Notes under the pieces: generated by a model
What the model saw: the letters and a program-made list of their open reading frames with translations, nothing else
Database searches by the model: none
Told to the model about the DNA's origin: nothing
NCBI GenBank assembly: GCA_965225625.1
Contig: CBDDBH010000033.1
Coordinates: forward strand, 420,349 to 484,348
Source: CBDDBH01 sp965225625
GTDB lineage: Bacteria > Pseudomonadota > Gammaproteobacteria > JADZEE01
Direction of reading: 5' to 3'
Length of the DNA: 64,000 bases
Translations under genes and position numbers: made by a program
In this document: one piece after another, positions 8,711-17,921 of the stretch
How positions within the stretch are numbered: position 1 is the stretch's first letter
Layout: every line of letters starts with the position of its first letter

Positions 8711-10474
8711 CTACGCGATAGTGGCCACCGCCTGACCTTCTTCAACCGCGTCACCGACCGCTACGGTAATCGCGGCGACAGTACCAGCCTTATGCGCGGT
8801 CACCTCAATTTCCATCTTCATAGCCTCAATGATCATCACCGGATCACCTTCGTCGATCGGATCACCAGGCTTCACCACAATTTCGAGCACATTTCCTGCT
8901 AACTGGGTTTCCACCGGAGAACCCTCAGCCACTGCCGCCGCGGCAGGCGCCACCTGACTCACACTACCGCCTTCGTTGACGTTGACGCTGTACTGACGGC
9001 CGTCAACGGTGACGTTGTAAACGCCGCTGCGTAAACCCGCGGCGGTGACAGCGGGCGCGGTAGCGACCGACTGCGATTCACCGTCAGGTACCGGTTCGAA
9101 CGCCGAGGGATCGTCGCGATTTTCTAGAAACCGCATTGCGGTTGGTCCAAACAGTGCAAACGTCAGCACATCATCGACCTTGGCATCGGCCAGTCGAATG
9201 GATTTCTCAGCCGCCGACTTATCAAGTTCCTGCTCGAAGCGATCCAACTCCGGTTCGAGCAGATCCGCCGGTCGGCAGGTAACGGGCTGGGCGCCGTTCA
9301 AGGCGCGTTGTTGCAACTCCGCATTCAACGGCGCGGGCGTGGCGCCGTATTCACCCTTGAGCACGCCGGTTGTTTCTTTGGTCAGCGTTTTGTAACGCTC
9401 GCCAGACAAAACATTGATCACCGACTGCGAACCGACGATTTGAGAAGTGGGCGTTACCAACGCAATGTAACCCAGATCCTCGCGCACCTTCGGGATCTCC
9501 TCGAGCACTTCATCGAAACGATCCGTGGCCTTTTGTTCGCGTAATTGATTTTCCAGATTAGTCAGCATTCCGCCCGGCACCTGGGCTACCAGAATGCGCG
9601 AATCCACGCCACGCAATGAGCCTTCGAATTTCGCATACTTCTTGCGCACGACGCGGAAATAAGCCGCTATCTCCTCCAACAACTCTATATCCAGGCCGGT
9701 GTCGCGTTCGCCGCCCTCGAGGATCGCGACCAGTGACTCGGTTGCGGAATGTCCGTAGGTCGAACTCATGCTGGATATCGCCGTATCGACGTTGTCGATA
9801 CCCGCCTCTATGCACTTCACGTAGGTCGCGGTGGATAAACCGGTTGTGGCGTGGCATTGGATGTGAACCGGGATCTTCAATGTTTCCTTTAGTCTTTTGA
9901 CCAGTTCAAAACCAACGTAGGGTTTGAGCAACCCGGCCATGTCCTTGATACAAATCGAATGCGCCCCCATGTCCTCGATCTGGCGTGCCAGCTCGCACCA
10001 CAGATCTATCGTATGCACCGGGCTGACCGTATAGGAAATGGTGCCTTGCGCATGCTTGTCGTTGTCGATGACGGCCTGGATCGCCGTCTCCAGATTGCGC
10101 GGGTCATTCATTGCGTCGAATACGCGAAACACGTCGATGCCGCTTGCAGCCGCGCGCTCGACGAATTTGCGCACGACATCGTCTGCGTAATGCCGGTAAC
10201 CGAGAATGTTCTGCCCGCGAAACAGCATTTGCTGCGGCGTATTGGGCATGGCGGCTTTGAGTTCGCGGATCCGCTCCCAGGGATCTTCGCCCAGGTAGCG
10301 GATACAGGCATCGAACGTAGCACCACCCCAGGACTCCAGCGACCAGAAGCCCACCTGGTCCAGCTTGCCCGCAATAGGCAACATATCGTCAAGCCGCATG
10401 CGGGTCGCCAACAAGGATTGATGGGCGTCGCGCAAGACGAGTTCGGTAATACCCAGCGGATTTGTAGCGTTCAT
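8711..10474 (-). CDS. oadA: oxaloacetate decarboxylase alpha subunit / pyruvate carboxylase subunit B
   Basis: A 587-residue protein with an N-terminal HMGL-like carboxyltransferase barrel (ITELVLRDAHQSLLATRMR, then ESWGGATFDACIRYL), a central conserved PYC/OADA region and a C-terminal biotinyl domain whose MIIEAMKMEIE motif places biotin on Lys553. GGAG lies upstream of the ATG. Such subunits either decarboxylate oxaloacetate in the membrane Na+ pump (with OadB and OadG) or transfer carboxyl groups to pyruvate together with a separate biotin carboxylase (PycA). Neither partner is in this window, so the two roles cannot be separated. It converges on the unknown gene at 7481 across the large inverted repeat. 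Confidence 0.93.
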   Translation of the reverse strand: MNATNPLGITELVLRDAHQSLLATRMRLDDMLPIAGKLDQVGFWSLESWGGATFDACIRYLGEDPWERIRELKAAMPNTPQQMLFRGQNILGYRHYADDVVRKFVERAAASGIDVFRVFDAMNDPRNLETAIQAVIDNDKHAQGTISYTVSPVHTIDLWCELARQIEDMGAHSICIKDMAGLLKPYVGFELVKRLKETLKIPVHIQCHATTGLSTATYVKCIEAGIDNVDTAISSMSSTYGHSATESLVAILEGGERDTGLDIELLEEIAAYFRVVRKKYAKFEGSLRGVDSRILVAQVPGGMLTNLENQLREQKATDRFDEVLEEIPKVREDLGYIALVTPTSQIVGSQSVINVLSGERYKTLTKETTGVLKGEYGATPAPLNAELQQRALNGAQPVTCRPADLLEPELDRFEQELDKSAAEKSIRLADAKVDDVLTFALFGPTAMRFLENRDDPSAFEPVPDGESQSVATAPAVTAAGLRSGVYNVTVDGRQYSVNVNEGGSVSQVAPAAAAVAEGSPVETQLAGNVLEIVVKPGDPIDEGDPVMIIEAMKMEIEVTAHKAGTVAAITVAVGDAVEEGQAVATIA

Positions 10475-10550
10475 GATCTCCGGAAAGGTCAGCCTGTGGT
10501 GAATTCTGGCGGGCTACTATATTAAGTTAACTCATCAGCCGCAAACGGCC

Positions 10551-11054
10551 TCAACTATCATCGCCGCGCTGTTTGCGCATTTCATCCAGTGCCTGTCTGG
10601 CGGCTGCAATGATGTTCTGATATCCCGTGCAGCGACACAGGTTCGAGGCAAGCAGATCGGTGAGCTCGGCTTCGGCAAATTCGGGATCCCGCTCCAGCGC
10701 TCCGGCCAGCAGCATCAGGAAACCGGGCGTACAAAAGCCGCATTGCAACGCATGATGCTCAACGAACGCGCGCTGCAACGCGTGCAGTTCATCACCGTCG
10801 GCCAGGCTTTCCACGGTCCGGATCGAGCGGCCATCTGCCTGCACGGCGAACATCAAGCACGAACGCAGCGTATCGCCATCGACCAATACCGTACAGGCGC
10901 CACACACACCGTGTTCGCAGCCGAGATGGGTACCGGTGAGCGCACAATCCTCGCGCAGCGTATCGCCCAGCGTCTTTCGTGGATCCACGGCAATCCGGTA
11001 GTCACTACCATTGACCTGAAGCGTCACATCCACGCGTGTCGTCGCAACACTCAT
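10551..11054 (-). CDS. xanthine dehydrogenase family 2Fe-2S small subunit
   Basis: The start is ATG 11054 (MSVATTRVDVTLQVNG), giving 167 residues, normal for CoxS/CutS-type subunits; the longer frame upstream is the remnant of the preceding gene. The N-terminal plant-ferredoxin cluster shows CEHGVCGAC followed by a distant Cys (LRSC), and the C-terminal helical cluster shows CGFC and CRC. Such subunits carry electrons from the molybdopterin subunit to the FAD subunit. Its start codon overlaps the old stop codon of the FAD subunit as ATGA, which preserves the original operon structure. The two larger partners upstream are broken, so this intact subunit may have no working enzyme to serve. Confidence 0.93.
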   Translation of the reverse strand: MSVATTRVDVTLQVNGSDYRIAVDPRKTLGDTLREDCALTGTHLGCEHGVCGACTVLVDGDTLRSCLMFAVQADGRSIRTVESLADGDELHALQRAFVEHHALQCGFCTPGFLMLLAGALERDPEFAEAELTDLLASNLCRCTGYQNIIAAARQALDEMRKQRGDDS

Positions 11055-11420
11055 AGATTGCCACCCGCTTCGCCGCCCAGTGCTTGTAGCAACGCCCGCC
11101 GAACGACTGTTTGCACCAGCCGGCGATGATAGTCGGCGTCGGTCTGCGCATCCTCCAATGGCACGATCGCCGTGGCGGCCGCCTGCGCTGCTGCGGGCAA
11201 CCCGCGCAAGCAACTTGCCCACCGGCCCGTCGGTCACGGGCTTGTGAAAATCTGCGTGCGGCACCAGCGCACCGACGATGAGACTACCATCGCGCTCCTC
11301 GATTCGGCTCAATTCGGCAATGCCGTTGATGTCCACCAAGTGCGATGGATAGGCCACACGCAGCGCCATCATCGGCACCAGACTTTGTCCGCCTGCCAGG
11401 ACCCGGCCGTCTTCATCGCC
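11051..11420 (-). pseudogene. remnant of FAD-binding (CoxM-like) subunit
   Basis: Two pieces of a medium FAD subunit survive. The first reads GRVLAGGQSLVPMMALRVAYP, containing the AGGQSL FAD-binding motif, then VGALVPHADFHKPV. After about residue 60 the frame changes and a C-terminal piece appears (DADYHRRLVQTVVRRALLQA), ending in a TGA that overlaps the small-subunit start. About 25-30 N-terminal residues and roughly 160 central residues are missing, including the region that normally holds the second FAD loop. Its 5' end is joined directly to the 3' end of the large-subunit gene. The enzyme cannot be functional from this copy. Confidence 0.85.
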
Positions 11421-13672
11421 GACAACGTTGCCGGCGACAGCGGTGTCCGGTCAATGGTTACGCCAAACGGTGTCAGCGCATCTTCCACCGCGGAGGCTAT
11501 GGCTGCCGCCGTTGGTACCGTACCGGATTCCCCCACTGCCTTTACACCTAATGGGTTCAGCGGCGAGGGTGACCCATGATGAATGATATCGACGACCGGC
11601 ATCTCCGCCGCGGTAATCAATAAGTAGTCGACGAAGGTCGTCGTGATCGGTTGAGCCTGAGCATCGAATCCCATCGATTCAAATAACGCGTTGCCGATGC
11701 CGTGGGCAACACCGCCGGTGATCTGTCCTTCGACAATCAGGGGATGAATAACCCGACCGCAGTCATGCGCAATGACGAATCTGTTGATCGTAACGCCGCC
11801 GGTGTCAATGTCGACTTCAACCTCCGCGGCCGCGCAACCGTTGGCAAAGGTCATATCATCGATGACAACTTGTTCCGTTGCCTCCAGACCTGGCGCCATG
11901 CCACCGGAAAATTTGAATCCGGGCGCACCGGCGAGCGCCTGCGCCACCGCCGATAGTTCCAGCGCGCGATCGGGCACCCCCTCACGCTAATCCGTGACCC
12001 GTTTAGATCGAGATCCTCGGGCGCGGCTTCCAACATCCGGGCGGCCACTTCGAGTGCCTTCGCTCTGACAACTCCGGCAGCAACATGCGCCGAGGTTCCC
12101 GCAATTACCGCCTGCCGGCTGTTAAAGCCACCAATGCCCAGCGTATTAAGCCCGGTGTCGCCGACCGATACATCGATGCGACTCATATCACCGCCGAGTT
12201 GCTCAGCGACAATCTGCGCCAACATTGTCGCCGTACTTTGCCCCATGGGGGCTGCGCCGGAGCTAACGTGCACTTTGCCCGAAGAAAGTACCCGCACCGT
12301 GACTGCTTCGAACGGTCCGCGGCCGGTGCCTTTGACGAAGTTGGCAAGTCCGATACCCAGGTAGCGGCCGGCGGCCCGCGCCGCTGCCTGACGGCCCGAA
12401 AATGTCTGCCATTCGATCTTGTCGAGCGCCTGTTGCTGGGTCGCGTGATAATCGCCACTGTCGAGCACCACATCGTTACCGCCGCGCAATTGGATCGGCT
12501 TGCGACACGGCATCTGTGCCGCACTCACCAGATTACGGCGACGCACCTCCGCACGATCCAAGTTCAACTCGCGCGCAACGCGATCGAGCAGACGCTCCAT
12601 CACGAAGGCCGCCTGCGGATAGCCGGCACCGCACACCGGCGCAACCGGCACCTTATTGGTCAGCACCACATTGATGTCCATGCGATAGGCCGGCACGTTA
12701 TACGCCAGCGGCAGGGTACTCGCCGATGCATAGGGCACGTTAACCCCGCGCGCAGTGTAAGCACCGTCGTCATGCAGTAGTCGTCCGCGGATCCCGAGGA
12801 TGCGCGCCTCATCATCCATGGCAATCTCGACGTCCCAATATTGATCGCGCTCCTGGGTGCTGGCGACGAAGTGCTCTTGGCGATCCTCGATCCATTTCAC
12901 CGGTTGCCCAAGCACAATAGCGGCCAGTGCAGTCGCCACCTCTTCTGGATAAGTCACCAGCTTCGGCCCGAAGGCGCCGCCGACATCCGGGGTAATCACT
13001 CTCACGCTGTGATCTTCGCGACCCAGTAGCTCGCACAAAGCCCGCTTCGCCGCATGCGGCGTCTGCGTAGAGGTCCAAACGGTCAAGCGATCGTCGTTAA
13101 GATCGTGACCCGCCGGTACTCCTCGGCCTTCCAGGGAATGCGCACAGCCCCCTGTGCTGGTGTAGCGATTGAGAAAAAACGTGGGGCGCGTGCGCGAATG
13201 CCGCATCGATATCGCCATAGTGAAAATCAAAGGCGGCGACAAGATTGTGCGGCAAATCGGAATGAACCGTCGGCGCGCCGTCGTCCAGCGCGAGGCGACA
13301 ATCGGCAATGCACGGCAACTCCGTGTAATCGATATCCACCAGTTCCACCGCGTCTTCAGCGACGTAGCGCGACTCGGCGATCACCACTGCAACTGGCTCA
13401 CCGACGTAGGCCACTTCGTTTTCGGCGAGCACGCGGCGTTGCACATCGAGTTGGTAGTTCTTGCTCGGCACGACATCGGGCAGGCGATTACTGCTCAGAT
13501 AGGGAACCAGATCTGCGTGCGTGAAAACCGCGGTTACTCCCGGCACATCCATCGCCGGGTTTACATCGATGGAGCCGAAACGCGCATGGCTGTAGGGTCT
13601 GCGTACATAGGCCACGACCAACGTATTGGATAGGCGCAGGTCGTCAACGAACCTGCCCTGCTCGCTCATCAA
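11369..13672 (-). pseudogene. frameshifted xanthine dehydrogenase/CoxL-like molybdopterin subunit
   Basis: Three reading frames together give almost a full large subunit. The first, from ATG 13669 or TTG 13672, starts GRFVDDLRLSNTLVVAYVRR and lacks about 20 N-terminal residues. The second carries VRVITPDVGGAFGPKL, CGAGYPQAAFVMERLLD and GAAPMGQSTATMLAQ. The third carries HDCGRVIHPLIVEGQ and the catalytic-glutamate motif GVKAVGESG. Frame changes fall at two C5 homopolymers on the plus strand, 13148-13152 (one base too many) and 11976-11980 (one too few). The CSFR-type loop of form I CO dehydrogenase is absent, so the ancestor was an aldehyde/xanthine oxidase-like enzyme. Homopolymer sequencing error is possible, but the neighbouring CoxM deletion supports real decay. 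Confidence 0.88.
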
Positions 13673-13683
13673 GTAAATCGACG

Positions 13684-14319
13684 CTAACGGTTTTGCAGTG
13701 CGGCAATGCCGGATAGTGCTTCCAGCGTCATCGTTTCTGCATATTTCATGCGCATATCGAACAAGTTGGCTTCATGTTGTTCGATCGAACGATCACCCAC
13801 GCAATCCTCGGCAACAACCGGCTTGAAGCCATGACACATAGCGTCAACAACGCTCGCGCGTACGCAGCCGCTGGTGGTAGCGCCGGCAATTACCAACGTT
13901 TTTATGCCTGCCAACGATAGCGACGACGCGAGCGTCGTCCCAAAAAAGGCCGATGGAAAGTGTTTTTTGACAATCAACTCGCCTTCCTCTGGGGTCAATT
14001 CGTCCACGACCTGACTGTCCGACGATGTCTCGGTCAGGAGCAGGTTGCCCGGTACTTTTTCCGTGAACACATTGGCATCAGAACCATCGTCGGCGTAAAC
14101 GACGCGCGTAAAAACGCGCAACCAGTTGCGTTCTCGTGCAAGCGCCAGCAACTCCACGCTTCGCTCGATCGCCGCCTGCACGTTACCACCTCCGAAAACA
14201 TCGGGGTTGGCGAAGCCGTTGACGAAATCCACAATCAGCAGTCCAGTCGGCGGCAGCAGTTCCAGTCGTTGTCCGAAACCCTGCTGGTCGTACACTTCGC
14301 TGTTACGTAGTTCATTCAT
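13684..14319 (-). CDS. isochorismatase family cysteine hydrolase
   Basis: A 211-residue alpha/beta hydrolase of the isochorismatase fold. The triad is visible: Asp31 in LLIVDFVNGF, Lys118 or Lys119 in IVKKHFPSAFFGT, and nucleophile Cys152 in GATTSGCVRASVVDA. The family includes isochorismatases, nicotinamidases and N-carbamoylsarcosine amidohydrolases; the GCVRAS(V)VDA sequence is most like the N-carbamoylsarcosine amidase group. It is first in the minus-strand unit that continues, 11 bp later, into the decayed molybdenum hydroxylase operon. That pairing suggests breakdown of a nitrogen heterocycle or ureido compound, which is inference. Confidence 0.91.
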   Translation of the reverse strand: MNELRNSEVYDQQGFGQRLELLPPTGLLIVDFVNGFANPDVFGGGNVQAAIERSVELLALARERNWLRVFTRVVYADDGSDANVFTEKVPGNLLLTETSSDSQVVDELTPEEGELIVKKHFPSAFFGTTLASSLSLAGIKTLVIAGATTSGCVRASVVDAMCHGFKPVVAEDCVGDRSIEQHEANLFDMRMKYAETMTLEALSGIAALQNR

Positions 14320-14463
14320 CCGCCGTCACCTCGCAGCTCTAATACTGACGTACGGCTAGTGTAGCAGTTCCGCAAATGTGCGGGCACACGAAGATAGCGC
14401 TAAAGCGGCACTCGCGCATTGCAAAATACGTATACTGTCGCCGAACTCTGAAGGAGGCCAGAC

Positions 14464-15987
14464 ATGCCATTCCCGTATAACGACATGCGCGAGTACATCG
14501 AAGATCTGGAGGGTCAGGGACAATTGGTGCGGATGAGCGAGCCTATAGACGTGGGCCACAAAACCAATGAGTTAGCGGCGCTGGAGTCCTTTGTCGCAGG
14601 CAAAGAAGGTCCGTGCATGATTCTCGACAACATGACCAACTACAACACACCCGAAGTACCGTTGCTGCTGAATGTATTCGGCACCCGCGCACGTATGGCC
14701 GCGACGCTCGGCTCACGTACCGAATTCGAATCCAAGCGCCGCGTCAGCGACATTCTGAACGCACCGGACTCCTGGCCGACGCCGGTAATCTTGGAACGCG
14801 ACGCAGCGCCGTGTAAGGAAGTCGTGATCGGCGAACAGGACATTGATCTCAAGCAGCAGTTGCCGCACGTGTGGTTTGGCGACGAACGTCAGTCCTATCC
14901 GAATTGCAACATCACGGCGTCCAAAGATCCTGAAACCGGCACACTCAATGCCAGCACCTATCGCTACGGATTACTTGATCTTGATCCGGACGGAAACCCC
15001 TACCCTGAAGAATTACAAAAGACCTGCCTGACCACCTACGCGTGGTGGAATCCACCGTATAACGACATCGGCGGGCACTACGCGAAGGCCGTCAAACGGG
15101 GCACGCCGCTGCAAATCGCAGCCGCCTTTTCTCCGGAGCCGACCGTACTGGCAATCGGCGGTGGCCCGGCCATCCTGCAAGGTACGCATGAATGGGATAA
15201 ATACGCGCTGGCCGGAGCGGTGCGCGGTAAACCGCTGGAGTTGGTGAAATGCGAATTGTCCGATCTCTATGTCCCTGCCAGCGCCGAACACGTCATCGAA
15301 GGCGAGATCATGGTGCCGCCGCATGAAGAATATGACGGCCCCCACGGCAACTTCCTCGGCTATTACGATCCGGCCTTCCTGTTACCGTTGACCAAGGTCA
15401 AATGCATTACCCATCGTAAGTCACCGATCTGGTACAACACCTATGAGATGTGGCCGCCATTCGATCATGGTTACATCGGCGTGACCTTCAGCGCCATCGA
15501 GATCCTGTCCGATCTGCGCCGCAAATTGCCCGAGGTCCACGATGTGGTTTTGCACGGTGGCACCTGGCTGCCGTTTGTGGTGGTGCAACTGTCGGTCGAT
15601 CGCGACGAGAAACCCTGGCCTTATTACGGACGACATGTCATTCACGCGGTCTGGGCGGCATCCGGGCGGTTTCCACGCATGATGAAGTACGTGGTCGTGG
15701 TCGGTCCGGACATCGATCCCTATAACCTCACCGATGTGCTCATTGCCATGGTGACGCGCACGCAACCCATTAAGGATTTCATGTTCAACGAACACGGCGG
15801 CGCGCTGGTACTGGACCCGTCGGCACCGCGCGGCCCGCAGGGCAACACGCTGGTATCCGAACAGGTCGGCATCGATGCGACGATCAAGCAACCGGAACGC
15901 GACGCTGAGTTTCCACTCGTTGCACGTCCGTCGCCTGAGGATCTCGAGAGTATTGCCAAAAAAATCGGCCATCATTTGAGCAATTGA
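14464..15987 (+). CDS. UbiD family decarboxylase
   Basis: A 507-residue member of the prenylated-FMN-dependent UbiD family, full length. It begins YNDMREYIEDLEGQGQLVR, the standard N-terminus, and has the central INCS-equivalent NCNITASKDPETGTLN, EGEIMVPPHEEYDGPHGNFLGYY and the GTFSAIEIL-like helix of the C-terminal region. A strong GAAGGAGG site precedes ATG 14464. These enzymes carboxylate or decarboxylate aromatic and unsaturated acids. The MFS transporter starts 18 bp downstream, so uptake of the acid substrate is plausible. No UbiX prenyltransferase gene is in the window. A second UbiD-family gene lies at 44318. Confidence 0.93.
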   Translation: MPFPYNDMREYIEDLEGQGQLVRMSEPIDVGHKTNELAALESFVAGKEGPCMILDNMTNYNTPEVPLLLNVFGTRARMAATLGSRTEFESKRRVSDILNAPDSWPTPVILERDAAPCKEVVIGEQDIDLKQQLPHVWFGDERQSYPNCNITASKDPETGTLNASTYRYGLLDLDPDGNPYPEELQKTCLTTYAWWNPPYNDIGGHYAKAVKRGTPLQIAAAFSPEPTVLAIGGGPAILQGTHEWDKYALAGAVRGKPLELVKCELSDLYVPASAEHVIEGEIMVPPHEEYDGPHGNFLGYYDPAFLLPLTKVKCITHRKSPIWYNTYEMWPPFDHGYIGVTFSAIEILSDLRRKLPEVHDVVLHGGTWLPFVVVQLSVDRDEKPWPYYGRHVIHAVWAASGRFPRMMKYVVVVGPDIDPYNLTDVLIAMVTRTQPIKDFMFNEHGGALVLDPSAPRGPQGNTLVSEQVGIDATIKQPERDAEFPLVARPSPEDLESIAKKIGHHLSN

Positions 15988-16005
15988 TACACACACTCGT
16001 CGCCG

Positions 16006-17304
16006 ATGACTGATACGCCCTGCCAACGTCTCGGGCCGATCAATTTGGCGCCCGGGATCACGACGCTAAACGCTGCGACGTTTCTTTACGTCGGACTGGT
16101 CGGTATTTGCATGATGACGTATATCAACTTCGCTCAGCCGTATCTGTTTTCCGTCAACTTGCAGATCCCCGAGGCCGAGCGCGGCCGCCTCACCGGCAAT
16201 CTCGCGTTCTGGACAGAAACTATTTTAATAGTGCTCGCGGGCATTATCGGCGCGCTGTCGGATCGCGTGGGTCGACGTGTTGTCATCACCATCGGCTTCG
16301 CCACCATGGGCGTCGGCTACGGTCTGTATCCGTATGCCGAGACTGTTACGCAATTATTCGTTTATCGAACAGTATTTGCGATCGGATCTGCACTGATGCT
16401 GACGAGCTTTTTTACGATCATTGCGGACTATCCGCAAAACGATTCTCGCGGCAAGTTGGCGGCGGCCATCTCTTTGATGAGCGGCTTCGGTATCATGTTT
16501 ATCGTCCTGGTCCTGGCGCGTCTGCCGAACTGGTTCCTGGCGGCCGGTGCCAGTGAAATTGATGCCGGACGATATACTTTCCTCGCCGCCGCCGTTATCT
16601 GCATCGTCAGCGCAGGCATCGTTGCCACGGGCTTGAGCGGTGCACGGCCTGCGCACGGCAACCACCGCCATTCGACCCGCGAGTACATGAGTATTGGCAT
16701 TCGTGCCGCGGCAAACCCAAAGATCGCCTTGGCATTCGGCGCCTCCTTCGCAGCCCGTGCCGACATGATTGTGGTCGGCGCCTATTTTTCCTTGTGGCTG
16801 CATCAGGTCGGCACCGGCAACGGCTTAAGCTCTGCGCAGGCACTTGCACAGGCCGCGACCTTATATGCGTTCGTGCAGGGTTCGGCCCTGGTGTGGGCAC
16901 CGATGTTGGGCTATCTCACCGATCGCTTGAGCCGTCTCAATGCCGTGATTATGGGGGTCGGACTGGCGGCTTTAGGCTTTTCTGCAATTGGCTTCATCAC
17001 CGATCCCCTCAGCGCCGTGATGTACCCGGCTGCGATCCTGCTAGGCGTTGGTCAAAGCAGCGCTATCGTCACCTGCGAAGCTTTGATCGGTGAGGAAGCG
17101 CCGGCTGAAAACCGCGGCGCCATCATGGGGATATTTACGTTATGTGGCGGCGTTGGCGTCCTTTTGATCAGCCTCGGCTCCGGCTACCTGTACGACAAGT
17201 GGCATCCGGCCGGCCCATTCGTGCTCATGGGCACGCTTAACTTTTTGATCCTGCTGTGGGCGCTTGCGATCCGACGCCCGGAAACAGCGCATCCGGCGAT
17301 GTAG
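16006..17304 (+). CDS. MFS transporter
   Basis: A 432-residue inner-membrane protein with about twelve hydrophobic segments. The MFS loop 2-3 signature is present as GALSDRVGRRVVITIG near residue 80, and a second copy GYLTDRLSRLNAVIMG lies in the C-terminal half. It begins 18 bp after the UbiD-family gene on the same strand, so the two probably form an operon and the transporter may import the acid that the decarboxylase uses. Substrate and direction of transport are unknown. Confidence 0.9.
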   Translation: MTDTPCQRLGPINLAPGITTLNAATFLYVGLVGICMMTYINFAQPYLFSVNLQIPEAERGRLTGNLAFWTETILIVLAGIIGALSDRVGRRVVITIGFATMGVGYGLYPYAETVTQLFVYRTVFAIGSALMLTSFFTIIADYPQNDSRGKLAAAISLMSGFGIMFIVLVLARLPNWFLAAGASEIDAGRYTFLAAAVICIVSAGIVATGLSGARPAHGNHRHSTREYMSIGIRAAANPKIALAFGASFAARADMIVVGAYFSLWLHQVGTGNGLSSAQALAQAATLYAFVQGSALVWAPMLGYLTDRLSRLNAVIMGVGLAALGFSAIGFITDPLSAVMYPAAILLGVGQSSAIVTCEALIGEEAPAENRGAIMGIFTLCGGVGVLLISLGSGYLYDKWHPAGPFVLMGTLNFLILLWALAIRRPETAHPAM

Positions 17305-17341
17305 CATTGTGGGGCGACACCGCCGCCCCGCGTTTGTGTGC

Positions 17342-17821
17342 CTACAAGTGCTCGGCCAGGGCTGCCGCAATCTCCTTGGGCGTCGTTTTCGGCTCGAATC
17401 GCGCCACCACCTCACCTGACCCGTTCACCAGAAACTTGGTGAAGTTCCAAGTGATATCGCCATTACCCTCGGCACCGGGTTGCGCAGATTTCAGGAATTT
17501 ATAAAGCGCGCAAGCGTCCTCACCGTTGACCTCTATTTTCGAGAACATCGGAAAATCCACGTCATAGCGCGAGCGCGCAAATTCCTGGATCTCTTCGTTG
17601 CTGCCAGGTTCCTGTGCACCGAACTGGTTGCACGGAAATCCCAACACCGCAACACCACCGGATTTACTGTCTTCGTGCAAGGTACGCAGACCTGCGTACT
17701 GGGGCGTCAGCCCTCAGGCACTGGCGACGTTAACGAGCAGACATGCCTGATCCTTGAATTGAGAGAAATCGACCGCCTCGCCGGTAATCGATGCCATTTC
17801 GTAGTCGTAAAAACTTGCCAT
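17342..17821 (-). CDS. selenocysteine-containing glutathione peroxidase
   Basis: Reading from ATG 17821 (AAGGAG upstream) through one in-frame TGA gives 159 residues, the normal length for this family. The TGA is codon 36 (17714-17716), in LLVNVAS-A-U-GLTPQYAGL, exactly where glutathione peroxidases have their active-site Cys or Sec. Further family landmarks follow in the same frame: GFPCNQFGAQEPGSNEEI with the catalytic Gln, and the ITWNFTKFLV block with the catalytic Trp and Asn. An SECIS-like hairpin lies just after the TGA. The enzyme reduces hydrogen or lipid peroxides with glutathione or thioredoxin in the cytoplasm. An ordinary gene caller would report only a 112-residue truncated protein. 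Selenocysteine insertion needs selA-D elsewhere in the genome. Confidence 0.94.
17682..17699 (-). promoter_or_regulatory. bacterial SECIS element of the glutathione peroxidase mRNA
   Basis: On the minus strand the sequence GTACGCAGGTCTGCGTAC forms a seven-pair stem with a GGTC loop. The apex GCAGGTCTGC is identical to that of the E. coli fdhF SECIS, where SelB contacts the GGUC loop. The loop starts about 21 bases after the TGA, within the range known for bacterial SECIS elements. A smaller GGGC/GCCC hairpin directly after the TGA may stack below it. It lies inside the coding region and is itself translated. Confidence 0.9.
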
Positions 17822-17921
17822 CTTCAGCTCCTTTTCTGGTCCGCGGGCAGTATACGCAAATTAGCCTGCGACCGCGTCCTCAGCCCCTGTATTATTCTCC
17901 CTGCGAATCGAGGCGACTGAC

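Noticed and set aside
10551..11378. Longer 275-codon start for the 2Fe-2S subunit
   Set aside because: The first part is FAD-subunit sequence in frame by chance after a deletion; ATG 11054 gives a normal-length subunit.
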